Assembly (NCBI GenBank): GCA_004335635.1
Contig: QAXH01006112.1
Location: 20,829-36,746 of the forward strand
Length of the DNA stretch: 15,918 nucleotides
DNA from: Chloromonas sp. AAM2
Lineage: Eukaryota; Chlorophyta; Chlorophyceae; Chlamydomonadales; Chlamydomonadaceae
Reading direction: 5' to 3'
The number at the start of each line of letters is the position of its first letter. Positions within the stretch are counted from its first letter, which is position 1. The notes beneath the pieces were generated by a model that was not told where the DNA came from, did not search any database, and saw only the letters and a program-made list of their open reading frames with translations. The translations under genes were made by a program, and so were the position numbers. Positions 1-9,400 of the stretch are shown here, piece after piece.

Positions 1-2
1 AA

Positions 3-682
3 CGGATTAGAGAGGACCAAAGGAAGCTGCTGAGGGAGATAGAGGAGGAGATATGGTCGTGTCAAACACAACAAGACATCTGGAACGTGGTAGATAAGTA
101 TTTTGCAAACAACATCATCAAGCGCCTCAATGATTTGAGGAGCAATGGCATCGCGCTGTCGTAGTTCAGAACAAGACGCTCAATCGTCACATACAGAGTT
201 GCGCCAACGGTACGAATAGCAGGTGTATCGTGCTTGAAGATGGGCTGAGATATCACGAGGGCGACATCTTGATCTGCAAGATGAACATGAAATTGAAGGA
301 AGTGCATACGGATGGGATCTGTGGACTGTACCCAAATTGTACATACAAAATCAAGCACATAGAGAAGGAGCACCTAGTCCTGGTTGATGTGTTAGGAGAG
401 GAAGAGTTCCATGTGTCACACATTCGCATAATGAATGACTTCACCCTCAAGTATTGCAACACGGTTCATTCTGCGCAAGGGGACACCATTGAGGGGAAGT
501 TTGTCATCGCAGATCTATTGTGATGGCACGAGGGAATCACCAAAGAATGGCTGTACACAGCCATAACACGTGCAGCTGATCTGCATGAAATATACTTCCT
601 TGCGCAGTCATTGTATGACGAGAACATCGCAGAGGTGACAAAGGAGATGGCGAGATGGTACAGACAGCAAGATACAGACTGA
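3..682 (+). pseudogene. Decayed SF1 DNA helicase, C-terminal part, large-DNA-virus-like
   Basis: This is the C-terminal half of a superfamily 1 DNA helicase, running off the left edge of the window. It is read in three pieces. Bases 3-161 encode a charged helical stretch that ends in TAG at 162-164. The frame then shifts, by a net loss of one base somewhere in 134-161, and continues to 520. After a TGA at 521-523 the same frame resumes to a final TGA at 680-682. The second piece has a 2B/SH3-like segment (EGDILICK) and motif V (TVHSAQGDTIEGKFVIAD). The third has motif VI (EWLYTAITRAADLHEIYFL) with its arginine finger. Motif V followed by a Trp-containing segment and W(L/I)YTAITRA resembles SF1 helicases of nucleocytoplasmic large DNA viruses and related elements. 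That affinity is inferred from motif style only; a Pif1/RecD-like cellular or transposon helicase is the alternative. The lesions make it very likely non-functional. No introns or spliced neighbours join it. Confidence 0.75.
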
Positions 683-998
683 AGTCCCAAGACTCTTAAT
701 TGTTGTACCAAGGTGCTGCTGATGAGAGGGGCCCAGTTGTGGTAGGTGCGGGGACACAACTTGAGTTTGGTGCTTGATGATGTGTGCGATGGTACATCTT
801 GGACTGACACTGGAGTTTGACTGGGGCTCTTACGAGCTATGCTTTTAAGGCATGTCTTTCCCTTTCACCTGAAGCTCCCAGCGACCGTAGTTCAATCTCA
901 GCACAAACTCTTTGATTTCTTTGTGAGCTGGAATTTGTTCCACCTCATCAGCCGTGCCTGGCAGGCTAAGTTGGAAGAGGATGGCGGTGGTGTTGAGT

Positions 999-1116
999 GG
1001 CACAGCATTTTGGCTGCCCGCCTCCTTGGGTAGGCAGCCAAGCCCTCTACACTCCGACTGAGACCCGCATTGCAGAGCAAGCGAATTCCCTTTTTGGCCC
1101 GGCACAGCATTTTGGC
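999..1116. repeat. 16-base direct repeat, 102-base spacing
   Basis: GGCACAGCATTTTGGC occurs exactly at 999-1014 and again at 1101-1116. The copies flank the upstream part of the open minus-strand stretch. No inverted termini are visible at their borders, so there is no evidence that they are a transposon target-site duplication. Confidence 0.75.
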
Positions 1117-1336
1117 AGTGCTTGACACTTCACGGCTAGCGGAACCGCCTTGTCTGTGTGAAGAGGTTTTGTACCGTCTCCTCAGTGCCGTTTTCCCTTT
1201 ATGACCCTATTTCAGTGTAATGACCCACTTGACGCAGTTGGCGGAGGCGGCCGCTGAAACTCAGGGCCAGGCCAGGGGTTGAATGTGTCACCAAGTCATT
1301 CAATGTTGCGCCTCACTGAAGCGCTCAGACTTTCCT

Positions 1337-1341
1337 TTACA
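1337..1341 (-). terminator. Putative polyadenylation signal of ITPK
   Basis: TTACA on the plus strand is TGTAA on the minus strand, the usual chlorophyte polyadenylation motif. It lies about 65 bases past the ITPK stop codon, implying a short 3' UTR. Confidence 0.55.
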
Positions 1342-1406
1342 CAAGAGACCAAGTGTACCTGCTAGCCTGGTGCGAAGACTGCAAACAGTTCCCCCCTTTC
1401 CTGCAA

Positions 1407-4400
1407 TCAACTAAGAGTAAGGTCACAGTGGCCTCGCACTACATGCCATACATAGTTTGCTGCTCCTGGCACACGGTAGTTTGGCAGGTAGTTGACATCA
1501 ATCACGTGCAAGGAGGTAACAGAAGTCTGCATGGCACTGTTGCTAGCAGGTGCTGACACTGCAATGATGTCCACTCCAAACAATGTCAGGCCTAGCAACT
1601 CGCGCAGCTGGCTTGCAAGATGATCCAACACCTGAGGTGCGGCTTCAATAGTCAAGCTCAATAGTGCGCTACCTGAATTGTCTTTTCTGACGCTGCCATC
1701 GGTTTCTGACCCATGTGTACCCGAATCGCCTTGTGATAGGCACGTGCCCATGCCAGGCCATCCGCTAGTGGGCAGGCTCTTTAAGCTGTCGAACACATGG
1801 AACCCATGAACGAGCAAGCTGTGAGTTGAGCAATCATGGGTCGCAGGGGCTGCCCACACTGGTGCATGTGTGTGCGTGTGTGCTGGACCGCTTGCACTGG
1901 CCGCAGACATGGCAGTGCAAGCGCTGACACTGTTGAGTGGCCCTGTATCAGCGGGCGGTGCAGCCCAGGCGCTAACCCACTCCTGGGGGATGTCGGGGAT
2001 GGACGGCCGGATGGCATAGAACACCTGAAGGCAGACAGGTGGCACATGCAGTTGATTTGAACAGACCAGCATTGATGCCGTTGGTAGATGGCAGCTATCA
2101 CTTCTGGCATCATTTGTGACTTGGTCACCAATAACGGGTAACTGGCTCTACCAGCTCGGGGCAGCCCAGGCAACAGGCTCGCAAGTCAATGGTAATCAGA
2201 CTGCATTACCCAATGATAAGCAGCTATGATGACATCGGCAATCAGTGCTGGCCAGATAGCCCCTGCTTATCACAGCTAATCAACCAGCAACGCACACACA
2301 TGGCAGTCAGTTGAGCTGTGACTGTGCACAACCTCAAAGGTCTGGTATACAATTGGAAATGTGCTCGGAACGCATGTGGGCGAGGAATGAACGCTCTCAC
2401 ACCGCATGGCTGTGTCCCACCTTGTTTCCTGCCACATACACCTTGGCCAGGTGCCCCCCGTGGTTCTTGAACTCCTGAACCACAAAGGGTGTGCCTAGCC
2501 CTGCAGCCCGCACTGCATGTGGGATGGCCGCTGTGGCTAGGACCAGCGCCATGCAATGGGAGTGAGGCAGGCCACATGCCTCTGCAGGCTTGAGGATAAA
2601 CGGAGGTTGAAGGCCTGCACCGACAGTACGCACAGTTACAGTACAGCTGCAGTGAACCGAGGTACAACGTGTGGTCAGTGTGCCCGACTGTTTTGTTCCA
2701 GAGTGAGAGTGCTGAGAATGCCCTGTCAACCCTGTAGCTACATATGTTGGAGTCCCTCCCCTCATGTAACACGTGTGCACATGTCTATCACATGCTAATA
2801 GGATGGGGTCAGGTTCCCACCGACCGTGTACGAAGTGTAGGCGCATCAGTCTGGACCCATGCGGCCCACTGCAGCTGAAGGCTGTGCCTCATGGATTGTG
2901 ATTGCCTTCTGGTCATGCACACCAGCTGCATGTATGCGCACCTGCCAGGTCTATACAGGCCTGTAGCTCGCCACTTTCAGTCAGGGAGTGGATCACAGCG
3001 TACCCGGGCGCACTCACGCACACCTGCATCACGTCATACATGGCAAGTCTTTCCCAACCTCGTCACCCACTGTCCGGTAATGGCCCAGAAGCGTGCTGCA
3101 CATGTACAACTGTATTTGTCCCATTGATGAGTGCTGTGCTTGGATGCATCCCCCTCTGTCCCGACCGGCTACAGAAGCAGGATGTGCCTCAGTCGCACTA
3201 GTCAGCATGGAGAGGACGAGCAGCAAAGCACACCCAGCGCCTGCAACGTCCCTGGAGCAGTGGGATAGAGGAATAGTGCTGAGTGCATTGCCAACGGCCA
3301 CAGTGTGATGTGTAATTGAGAAACACTCTAGTGTGGGAACCTCACGAAGAGCAGGAGGACGAGCAGCTGTGACTGTGCTGTGACGTCAGAGTGACAATAA
3401 CTGTGGCTAAATATCGACACCAGCGCCCTCTGTTCGTCCTCTTCGCCTAAGTTTGGCAGAGACAGTTGAACCATCGAACCATGCGTGTTTTCAGGCTCCT
3501 TTGGGGTCTAACGAGGTTGACGGTCAGGATAGTTCCTCAAGGGGTGACCACCACTATTACTATCGCGGTGTGTCGCAATCCCCTTCACTTGTAGGTTGGA
3601 CGGGCAGGAGTCCCTCCCCTCATGTGACTTGTACATGGCAGGTCCTGTTTGGATCACGATAATATCAACATGCTATCATTCCTTTGACGGGGGCCAAAAC
3701 ATACTAATAGAATGTCAGCAGAATGGAGCCTCATGCATTTGTGCAAGCTCTATCCTGCGTACTTTGACATGCGGAGCTGGGATGGTGTCCTGGGTGGCTG
3801 CCGGTACTAGTCCATCCAGTAGCCGGCACAGGGCGATGCGGTCAATGACCTGCGGGATACAACATGGGAACGGGGTTAGCAAAACGTGTGGTGCGACAAG
3901 AGTATGAGACATGGTACGACTAGAGCAGATGATTCACAAGTGCCATGCAACCGTGGCATCAGGAGTGCCAATCACGTTGTGGACATTGCAAGTCTAAACT
4001 GTCTAAACTGTGAAAACCCAGGCCAGCCACACTTTACGACTAGACACCCTGACAGGACTGGATAACAACTCGTGTTATGAATGTTTATGTGGCAGCCAAG
4101 GCTCTATCTGCTCTGACACTGGCCCCGTGAATGTCTTACGTCCTCACCTTGGCAGCGCACTCCAACGGGTCTATAATCCTGACCTCCGGGTGCCGCCCCA
4201 GCCAGCGCTGCAGCCGCGCAATGCCGGGGGAGAAGCGGGGCCGTCCGTCACTGCCGAGCTCGAGTTCATCGGACGCCTTGTGCAGCAGCGCCTGCAGCGC
4301 AGGCACAGGACAAGGGCCCCAATAAGGATCTGGTATCGGATCCATATTGGCATGGAGTGGAATGCGGCAGACCAGTGCAGTCAACATGGGCCAGTGCAGC

Positions 4401-6239
4401 GTTCAGGCCACCAGGCAAGGGCCCACGGAGTGCCTTGCTGACGAGTCCATTCTACGTCTGTTGGCAGACAAACAAAAGCTTTTGCCCTTACCATAGCTGA
4501 CGCATTTCGTGTAAGGGTTACCTGGAATGGCATCTGTTCGTCCAGTGGTGCGACCATGTCCAACGGCATGAAGACCAGGTCACACTGGGGGATCAGGCAA
4601 AGTAGGCCGCCTGCGTACACACGCTTCTGGGCTGAGTCCTCCTGCACACAGAAAGTGGGTTTTTTGCTTGTAATTACGCCTGGTGACTGACGCTGAAGTG
4701 AACTGAACCAGCAACAGGTTTGACAACGCTGGTGGCTGACTGAGCAGACAATTGGGAACAACGAGCATGTACGAGCCACACAATGCATTTTAGCACTCAT
4801 CACTCACATGGGACATGGGCACTCATCACTCACATGGGACATGGGCACTCATCACTCACATGGGACGCGGGCCCAGCCGTGACAGCCGCCAGCTCCCTCT
4901 CACGTTTGGGTGCCATGCAGTACGCCACCACCCTAATGGTGGGACAGGCCTGCTGCTGGTGCAGTGCTACAGCACGGGGCAATTGTGTCAGGCTTGACAG
5001 CGAGGTGTGGCCATGTGCCAAGGGAGAGGGTGAGGGACAGGTAGTTGGCTTCAGTGTCTCTTCGGTTAATTGCATGTCAGTGTCATGCACGCTCCAAAGC
5101 ACGTAACCTATGCCATACTGACTGTCTAGGCAGGCGGACCATGCGTCATGCACCTTAGTGCTGCATACCACTGCTACAGAAGGTGGGAGAGTGGTGGGGT
5201 GCTGCTCCCGGGTGGGTTGCTGCTGGTCTGACACGCTTGCTGGATCGGCTGTGCTGGCATGCCAGGTGTGAAGACAAGTGGTAAGAGAGGCGAGCTGGTC
5301 AGGGTTGTAGCCCAGCGACTGGATAGTTTGGGGCAACACGGGCAGGGCGGGCGTCACTGCATGCCCGCAACCCTGCACACATGTGCACAGTTATCAATAC
5401 GTACGGCCTCCTCAGGTTGCACAATCTCACCGACACATGGTGCTGTTAAGCAGCACAAATATTTAGATCAACTGACAAGGATTGAAAGGCCACGACCAAG
5501 ACATGCTCATATGTGCTATGCAGTTGCTTGACTTGTGTCGGCAAGGAAAATCAGTACTTGGTTTGTAACCGTGCTGGACGCTGGCTCCCATGTGTGAATG
5601 ATCAGCATGCCACATGATGGATGGGCTCCTAACACACAAATAGTATCAGGCCATTGGCCAGCACAGTGCTTACAGGTAGCAGCACTAGCCATAATCTAGA
5701 GAATGTCGGTGGCTCTAAGTTTATGTTGATCAAGGTGGAAGAGAGTACAAGGGATGATGCAATCCGGGTCACCTGATCGGGACAGAGAATTGCCACGGAC
5801 AGGCCTCCCCACAGCAAGCGATTGACCGCCAACACAGTAGGGCCGTCCTGAGCTGCGCCTGAACGGCCATTGAGCCCCACAGACGTGTTTGGCAATTGAC
5901 AAAACAACAACTCACTTTTGCTTCTTGTTGCTTCTGACCTTCAGAGGTGTCGGTCTCTTATGTTATGGTTGTTATGGTTAGCTGGCGCGAGCCAGCCTCC
6001 TGTGCTGCCAGTGATTTGAAAGCATGTAGCCCACTGGCAAACAGCCACTGTCGCAGGTCGAATCGTTTGGGTGGCGGTTGCTTAGCTGTCTTGTCTCTGA
6101 AAGCTGCCTGTGTCTCATGCTTGGACCATCCTTGGACCAGCAGCCATCTTTTGGGGTTGAGTGAGGATCTTTATGCTTGTGCCGTCTAGGGTTACTCACC
6201 TGTCAATAGCTGGGCATCAATCGCCACAGCATCCAACAT
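1407..6239 (-). CDS. ITPK: Inositol polyphosphate (1,3,4-trisphosphate 5/6-) kinase, ITPK4-like
   Basis: This ATP-grasp kinase phosphorylates inositol tris/tetrakisphosphates, on the route to InsP6 and pyrophosphates. My model has nine exons with matching phases: 6239-6200, 5933-5773, 5372-4860, 4641-4522, 4291-4148, 3849-3763, 3023-2942, 2614-2421 and 2024-1407, giving about 652 residues. Residues 1-225 form an N-terminal domain like that of plant ITPK4. The kinase core begins at IRVVAYCMAPKRE. It continues with LLHKASDEL and HPEVRIIDPLECAAK (exon 5) and VIDRIALCRLLDGL (exon 6). Exon 8 carries the ATP-binding lysine segment FILKPAEACG (K391) and VVQEFKNHGGHLAKVYVAGNK. In exon 9, FDSLKSLP and VIDVNYLPNY supply the expected Mg ligands D599, D623 and N625. 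Exon 9 holds two Ser/Gly/Ala-rich inserts absent from typical family members, which explains the extra length. The first 13-residue exon is the least certain part. It ends at a strong donor (ACAG|GTGAGT) and its phase fits exon 2. The gene is head-to-head with LACS. Confidence 0.88.
2749..2767. repeat. Dispersed 19-base repeat, copy 1 (ITPK intron 7)
   Basis: GGAGTCCCTCCCCTCATGT is identical to bases 3607-3625. Both copies are intronic in ITPK. Confidence 0.7.
3607..3625. repeat. Dispersed 19-base repeat, copy 2 (ITPK intron 6)
   Basis: This copy is identical to 2749-2767. It is followed by ACATGGCAGGTC (from 3633), which nearly matches ACATGGCAAGTC near 3038, so ITPK introns 6 and 7 may share pieces of an old repeat family. 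Confidence 0.65.
4793..4870. repeat. 26-base tandem repeat, about three copies, across the ITPK exon 3 donor
   Basis: The unit begins GCACTCATCACTCACATGGG and repeats at 4793, 4819 and 4845 with an exact 26-base period. The third copy diverges after 4865. Read on the minus strand, each copy contains CAT|GTGAGT. The first in transcript order (4860|4859) is the donor used in the ITPK model. The other two lie 26 and 52 bases downstream in intron 3. Confidence 0.85.
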
Positions 6240-6480
6240 CCTCGCTGTGGTGCAAACCCTAGCTCGAACTGAAGCGAACAGTGTGCTGGATCACATCAAT
6301 GAGCTGTCTTGTGAGCATGTGAATGTGGAAGGAGCTAGTGGCAGGAGCATGAGGTGGTGGTGCTGGGACAGTAATCTTCACGTCACCGGCAAACGGTTCC
6401 GTTAAGACTGCGGAACTCTGAAAGGAGAAAATGGCAGTCGATTTCGTACCAGTCTCCACATACATTGGAAGCAAAACACA
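6240..6480. promoter_or_regulatory. Shared upstream region between divergent ITPK and LACS
   Basis: The 241 bases between the proposed ITPK start (6239, minus) and LACS start (6481, plus) must contain both 5' UTRs and core promoters, so this may be a bidirectional promoter. I see no clear TATA box. An ATG at 6431 in a good context opens a 24-codon upstream frame that overlaps the LACS start. An open minus-strand frame (6489-6259) here shows no family resemblance and is probably 5' UTR or promoter. Confidence 0.5.
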
Positions 6481-9400
6481 ATGCCACAATCTTATCGCAC
6501 GTTAACCGAGGTCGAGGAGGCTAAGCCAGCGTCTCAAGGGCGCCCAGCCGTGGGGCCAGTTTACCGTGCATCATACGTCAAGGATATTGAACGCGATCTA
6601 GGCGTGCAGAATTTGCGCCAATTGTTCGAGTAGGTGTTCTGCGCATCAACTCAAAGACGCAAGGGTTCAGGGTTTCGGTTCAAGGGTTCAGAGCTTGGAA
6701 GCTGGAGAGCAACCAAGAACGGTTATGCCAAGACAAAAGGAATGAACATGAACAGCAAGCACATGTTGCCTCCACACGAGGCCTGGCAGTCAAAACAGCA
6801 TCGCTGCTCACTAGTTGGTGCCAGACTTCACAGTGTGCACAACCCAGGGAGGTCAACATCACGCTTGACCTTACAACTTCTGAAGCCACTGTGATGCCTT
6901 GCACATTGCAATCCACTCATGCAGATACAAACACAGCGATCAGTTTTCTCCTTCAGGGTTGTGCATTGGGAGCATGCCAGGTCAACTCCTAAAGCCATCA
7001 TTCTGGCTTTGACAAGTCTAGTCCGTTATGCAGGTACAAAACACAGCAGGTATCGTAGAACAGGTCGCAGGCTCGGCCATTGGGGGAACTCCAGAAGCAC
7101 TTATGCGTACTACCAACTTGATGCATGTGATCAACACTTGCGTTTCCCATTCACACCACAGGTCAAGTGTTGAGGAGCATGCCGACAAGGCTTGCCTGGG
7201 CTGGCGGGAGCCGGATCCCGCGGGAGGCAAGGCAGGCCCCTACACCTTCATGACCTACCGCGAAACCGCCAACATGGTGGCAGCTGTGCAGTCCGGCTAT
7301 GCTGCTCTGGGCGTCAAGCCCAAGGATCACGTGGGCATCATTGGCCCTAACGCCCCCCAGTGGATGATGGCTCTCCAGGTTCGTGACTGCCAATAATCAC
7401 CCAGACTACACGCATGCGTGTAGTCTGGGTGATTACTGTCTATATGGTCTCGATGGCGCGCTTACTGTCGCCAGACGTGCCTACACCATGTGTTCACCAG
7501 CCATGACACGCCCCAAGCATATGATTCAGCCCAGTGCGTCTGAAGGTCGGTGCCATCGGGTCAGGCATGTGTGATTCATCATGTGCCATGGCCACTGTGT
7601 GTGGTGCTGCCCTGCTCTCAGGGCCTTAACCGCATGAACGGCATCTGTGTGCCGCTGTACGACACGCTGGGAGACCAGGCTGTGGAATACATCATTGAGC
7701 ACGCGAGTCTGAAGCTCATTGTGGCTCAGGTACTCCAGTGCTGCTCTGCATTTGTACCTCTGCTGGTCTGTTATGCAGTAATATATGCAGTACTAACGGC
7801 AGTAGTTTTTGTAAGCGTCAGATGCAATTATGCGTGAATGCCTAATAATGCAAAGTCTTGCTGCACCGCAAGCAAGTCACAGCGCCTGTCCTGGTCTGGC
7901 TGCAGGCTGGCAAGCTGCCCCTGATTGCCGAGCTACTGGCCAAGGGCTCCAAGTCCATAGTCAAGTGCGGCGTGGTTTACTGGGGAGAGGCAGACCAACA
8001 GACACTCAAGGTAGGAGAAAGCAGAAACCAATTACCGCTATCATGCTGGTTGCCGTGCTGCATGTGTGCCTTGCATGTGTGCGAGGGCTTGTTCGCCACA
8101 TTCCACAGGTACTGCACACATGGTAATACCGTTCCGGCTCAAAGTGACGAGTGCGCATATTTTTAAAATCTTGGATAGTTTGCGATGACATGCTTGCACC
8201 TGACCTCCCGGGATCACCATGTATATCGGTGCATGGCGCTGAATGTACCAGGATGGTAATCGAAACGAACAGCTGCAGTTGTACACGGTGTCACGGCGTC
8301 ATACATAAACGTAGTACAGGTGCAACTGCCATGCCACTGTCAAAACGCTCATGTTCTGCTGCCCGTGTGTGTGTGTCTGTGTGTCCCAGTTGCTGTTCAA
8401 CGCCAACGTGTCCGCCGTGAGCTTCGACCAGCTGGTGGAGAAGGGCAAGGCCAACCCCGCAGAGCCAGAAAACGCCGCCATCAACGACCCATGCACCATC
8501 ATGTACACTTCAGGAACAACAGGTGCGGGAAGCGACCAGCGCTTGCTTGATGCTCAAAGAACAGTGTGGACTAGCACCCGGCCAAGTTGTGCTCAAGACC
8601 CAGCAATTGCCCTGTGTCAGCAGACAGGTTGACAGGTTCTGGACAACTGGTTTAGCTCCACCCCGTTGTCACTGGTGGCAACCACTTGTTTGATCGACCA
8701 ACTGCTAGCAGCCATTTGACTTGTCCACGTTTCTTCCACGTGTCACGTGTGCAGGCAACCCCAAGGGTGTGGTGCTATCTCACAGGGCCATGCTGAACAC
8801 CATCGGCGGGATGCAGGGGCTGCTGGACTATGTGAGCACTGGATGGAAAGCATGGATGGCATGCCTGCAACGGTGCCCTACACATGCAATACCTGTTGTC
8901 ATAACTGTCCGTTCCCATCATCCTGCAGTGCGGGCTGCAGCAGAGCAGGTCACAGACTAGACTGCTATGCTCAACACAAACCAGCAAAGGACTGCACGCT
9001 GACCACTTACTGGGTTTTGGACTTTCTCTGTCCTGTTGCTCGCTTGTCCCTTAGGTTGACGAGGAGATGGGTCCAGAGGACTGTTTCCTGTCCTTCCTGA
9101 CCATGGCGCACGTCTTTGACAGGTGAGCCAGGCCACGGCGCGAAACAATAGGACATCAATCTGGGTCTCTGTTGCAAACAACAGCGACAGGCACTGCTGC
9201 ACCTGTGCTCAGGTTCTGTGAAGAGCCAATTCAGGGTTGCACATCGCAGGGTAAAGCAGGCAAGGCCACCATGGTCTGTGCCATTTGATTTTCCAAGCAC
9301 TTGCAGGAAGGTCCTACACAGGGCACAGGTTCTACTAGGACAGGCACGTAGGTACAGGCACGCTTCCCTTCTCACCCTGCTTGTTGGCTTTCTCCAGGGT

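Larger units (their letters stand above)
683..1406. other. Gene-free spacer with a possible decayed minus-strand frame
   Basis: No intact gene is visible between the helicase relic and the ITPK stop codon. On the minus strand, 1105-845 is open. Its last 40 or so codons read like protein (PGTADEVEQIPAHKEIKEF, then LRLNYGRWELQVKGKDMP, then TAA) but I recognise no family. A different minus frame, 810 to about 690, also has protein-like composition (KLKLCPRTYHNWAPLISS). The two could be parts of one decayed ORF converging on the helicase relic, but this is weak. The space also holds a 16-base direct repeat (999-1116), a plus-strand TGTAA at 1216-1220, and the ITPK 3' UTR at its right end. Bases 1117-1336 hold nothing else I can support. 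Confidence 0.4.

Noticed and set aside
839..1033. Plus-strand ORF in the spacer
   Set aside because: No family resemblance and no splice partner; the opposite strand has the more protein-like composition.
1836..3308. Several plus-strand ORFs of 70-100 codons across the ITPK gene
   Set aside because: They overlap ITPK exons or introns on the other strand, show no motifs, and are Cys/His/Ser/Thr-rich in the way of random translation.
6259..6489. Minus-strand ORF upstream of ITPK as an extra coding exon
   Set aside because: It ends in a stop before the ATG at 6239, its frame does not join exon 1, and it lies in the divergent promoter region.
7394..7435. The palindrome as a bacterial-type terminator or tRNA-like element
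   Set aside because: It has no T-tract or cloverleaf, and it sits inside a nuclear intron.
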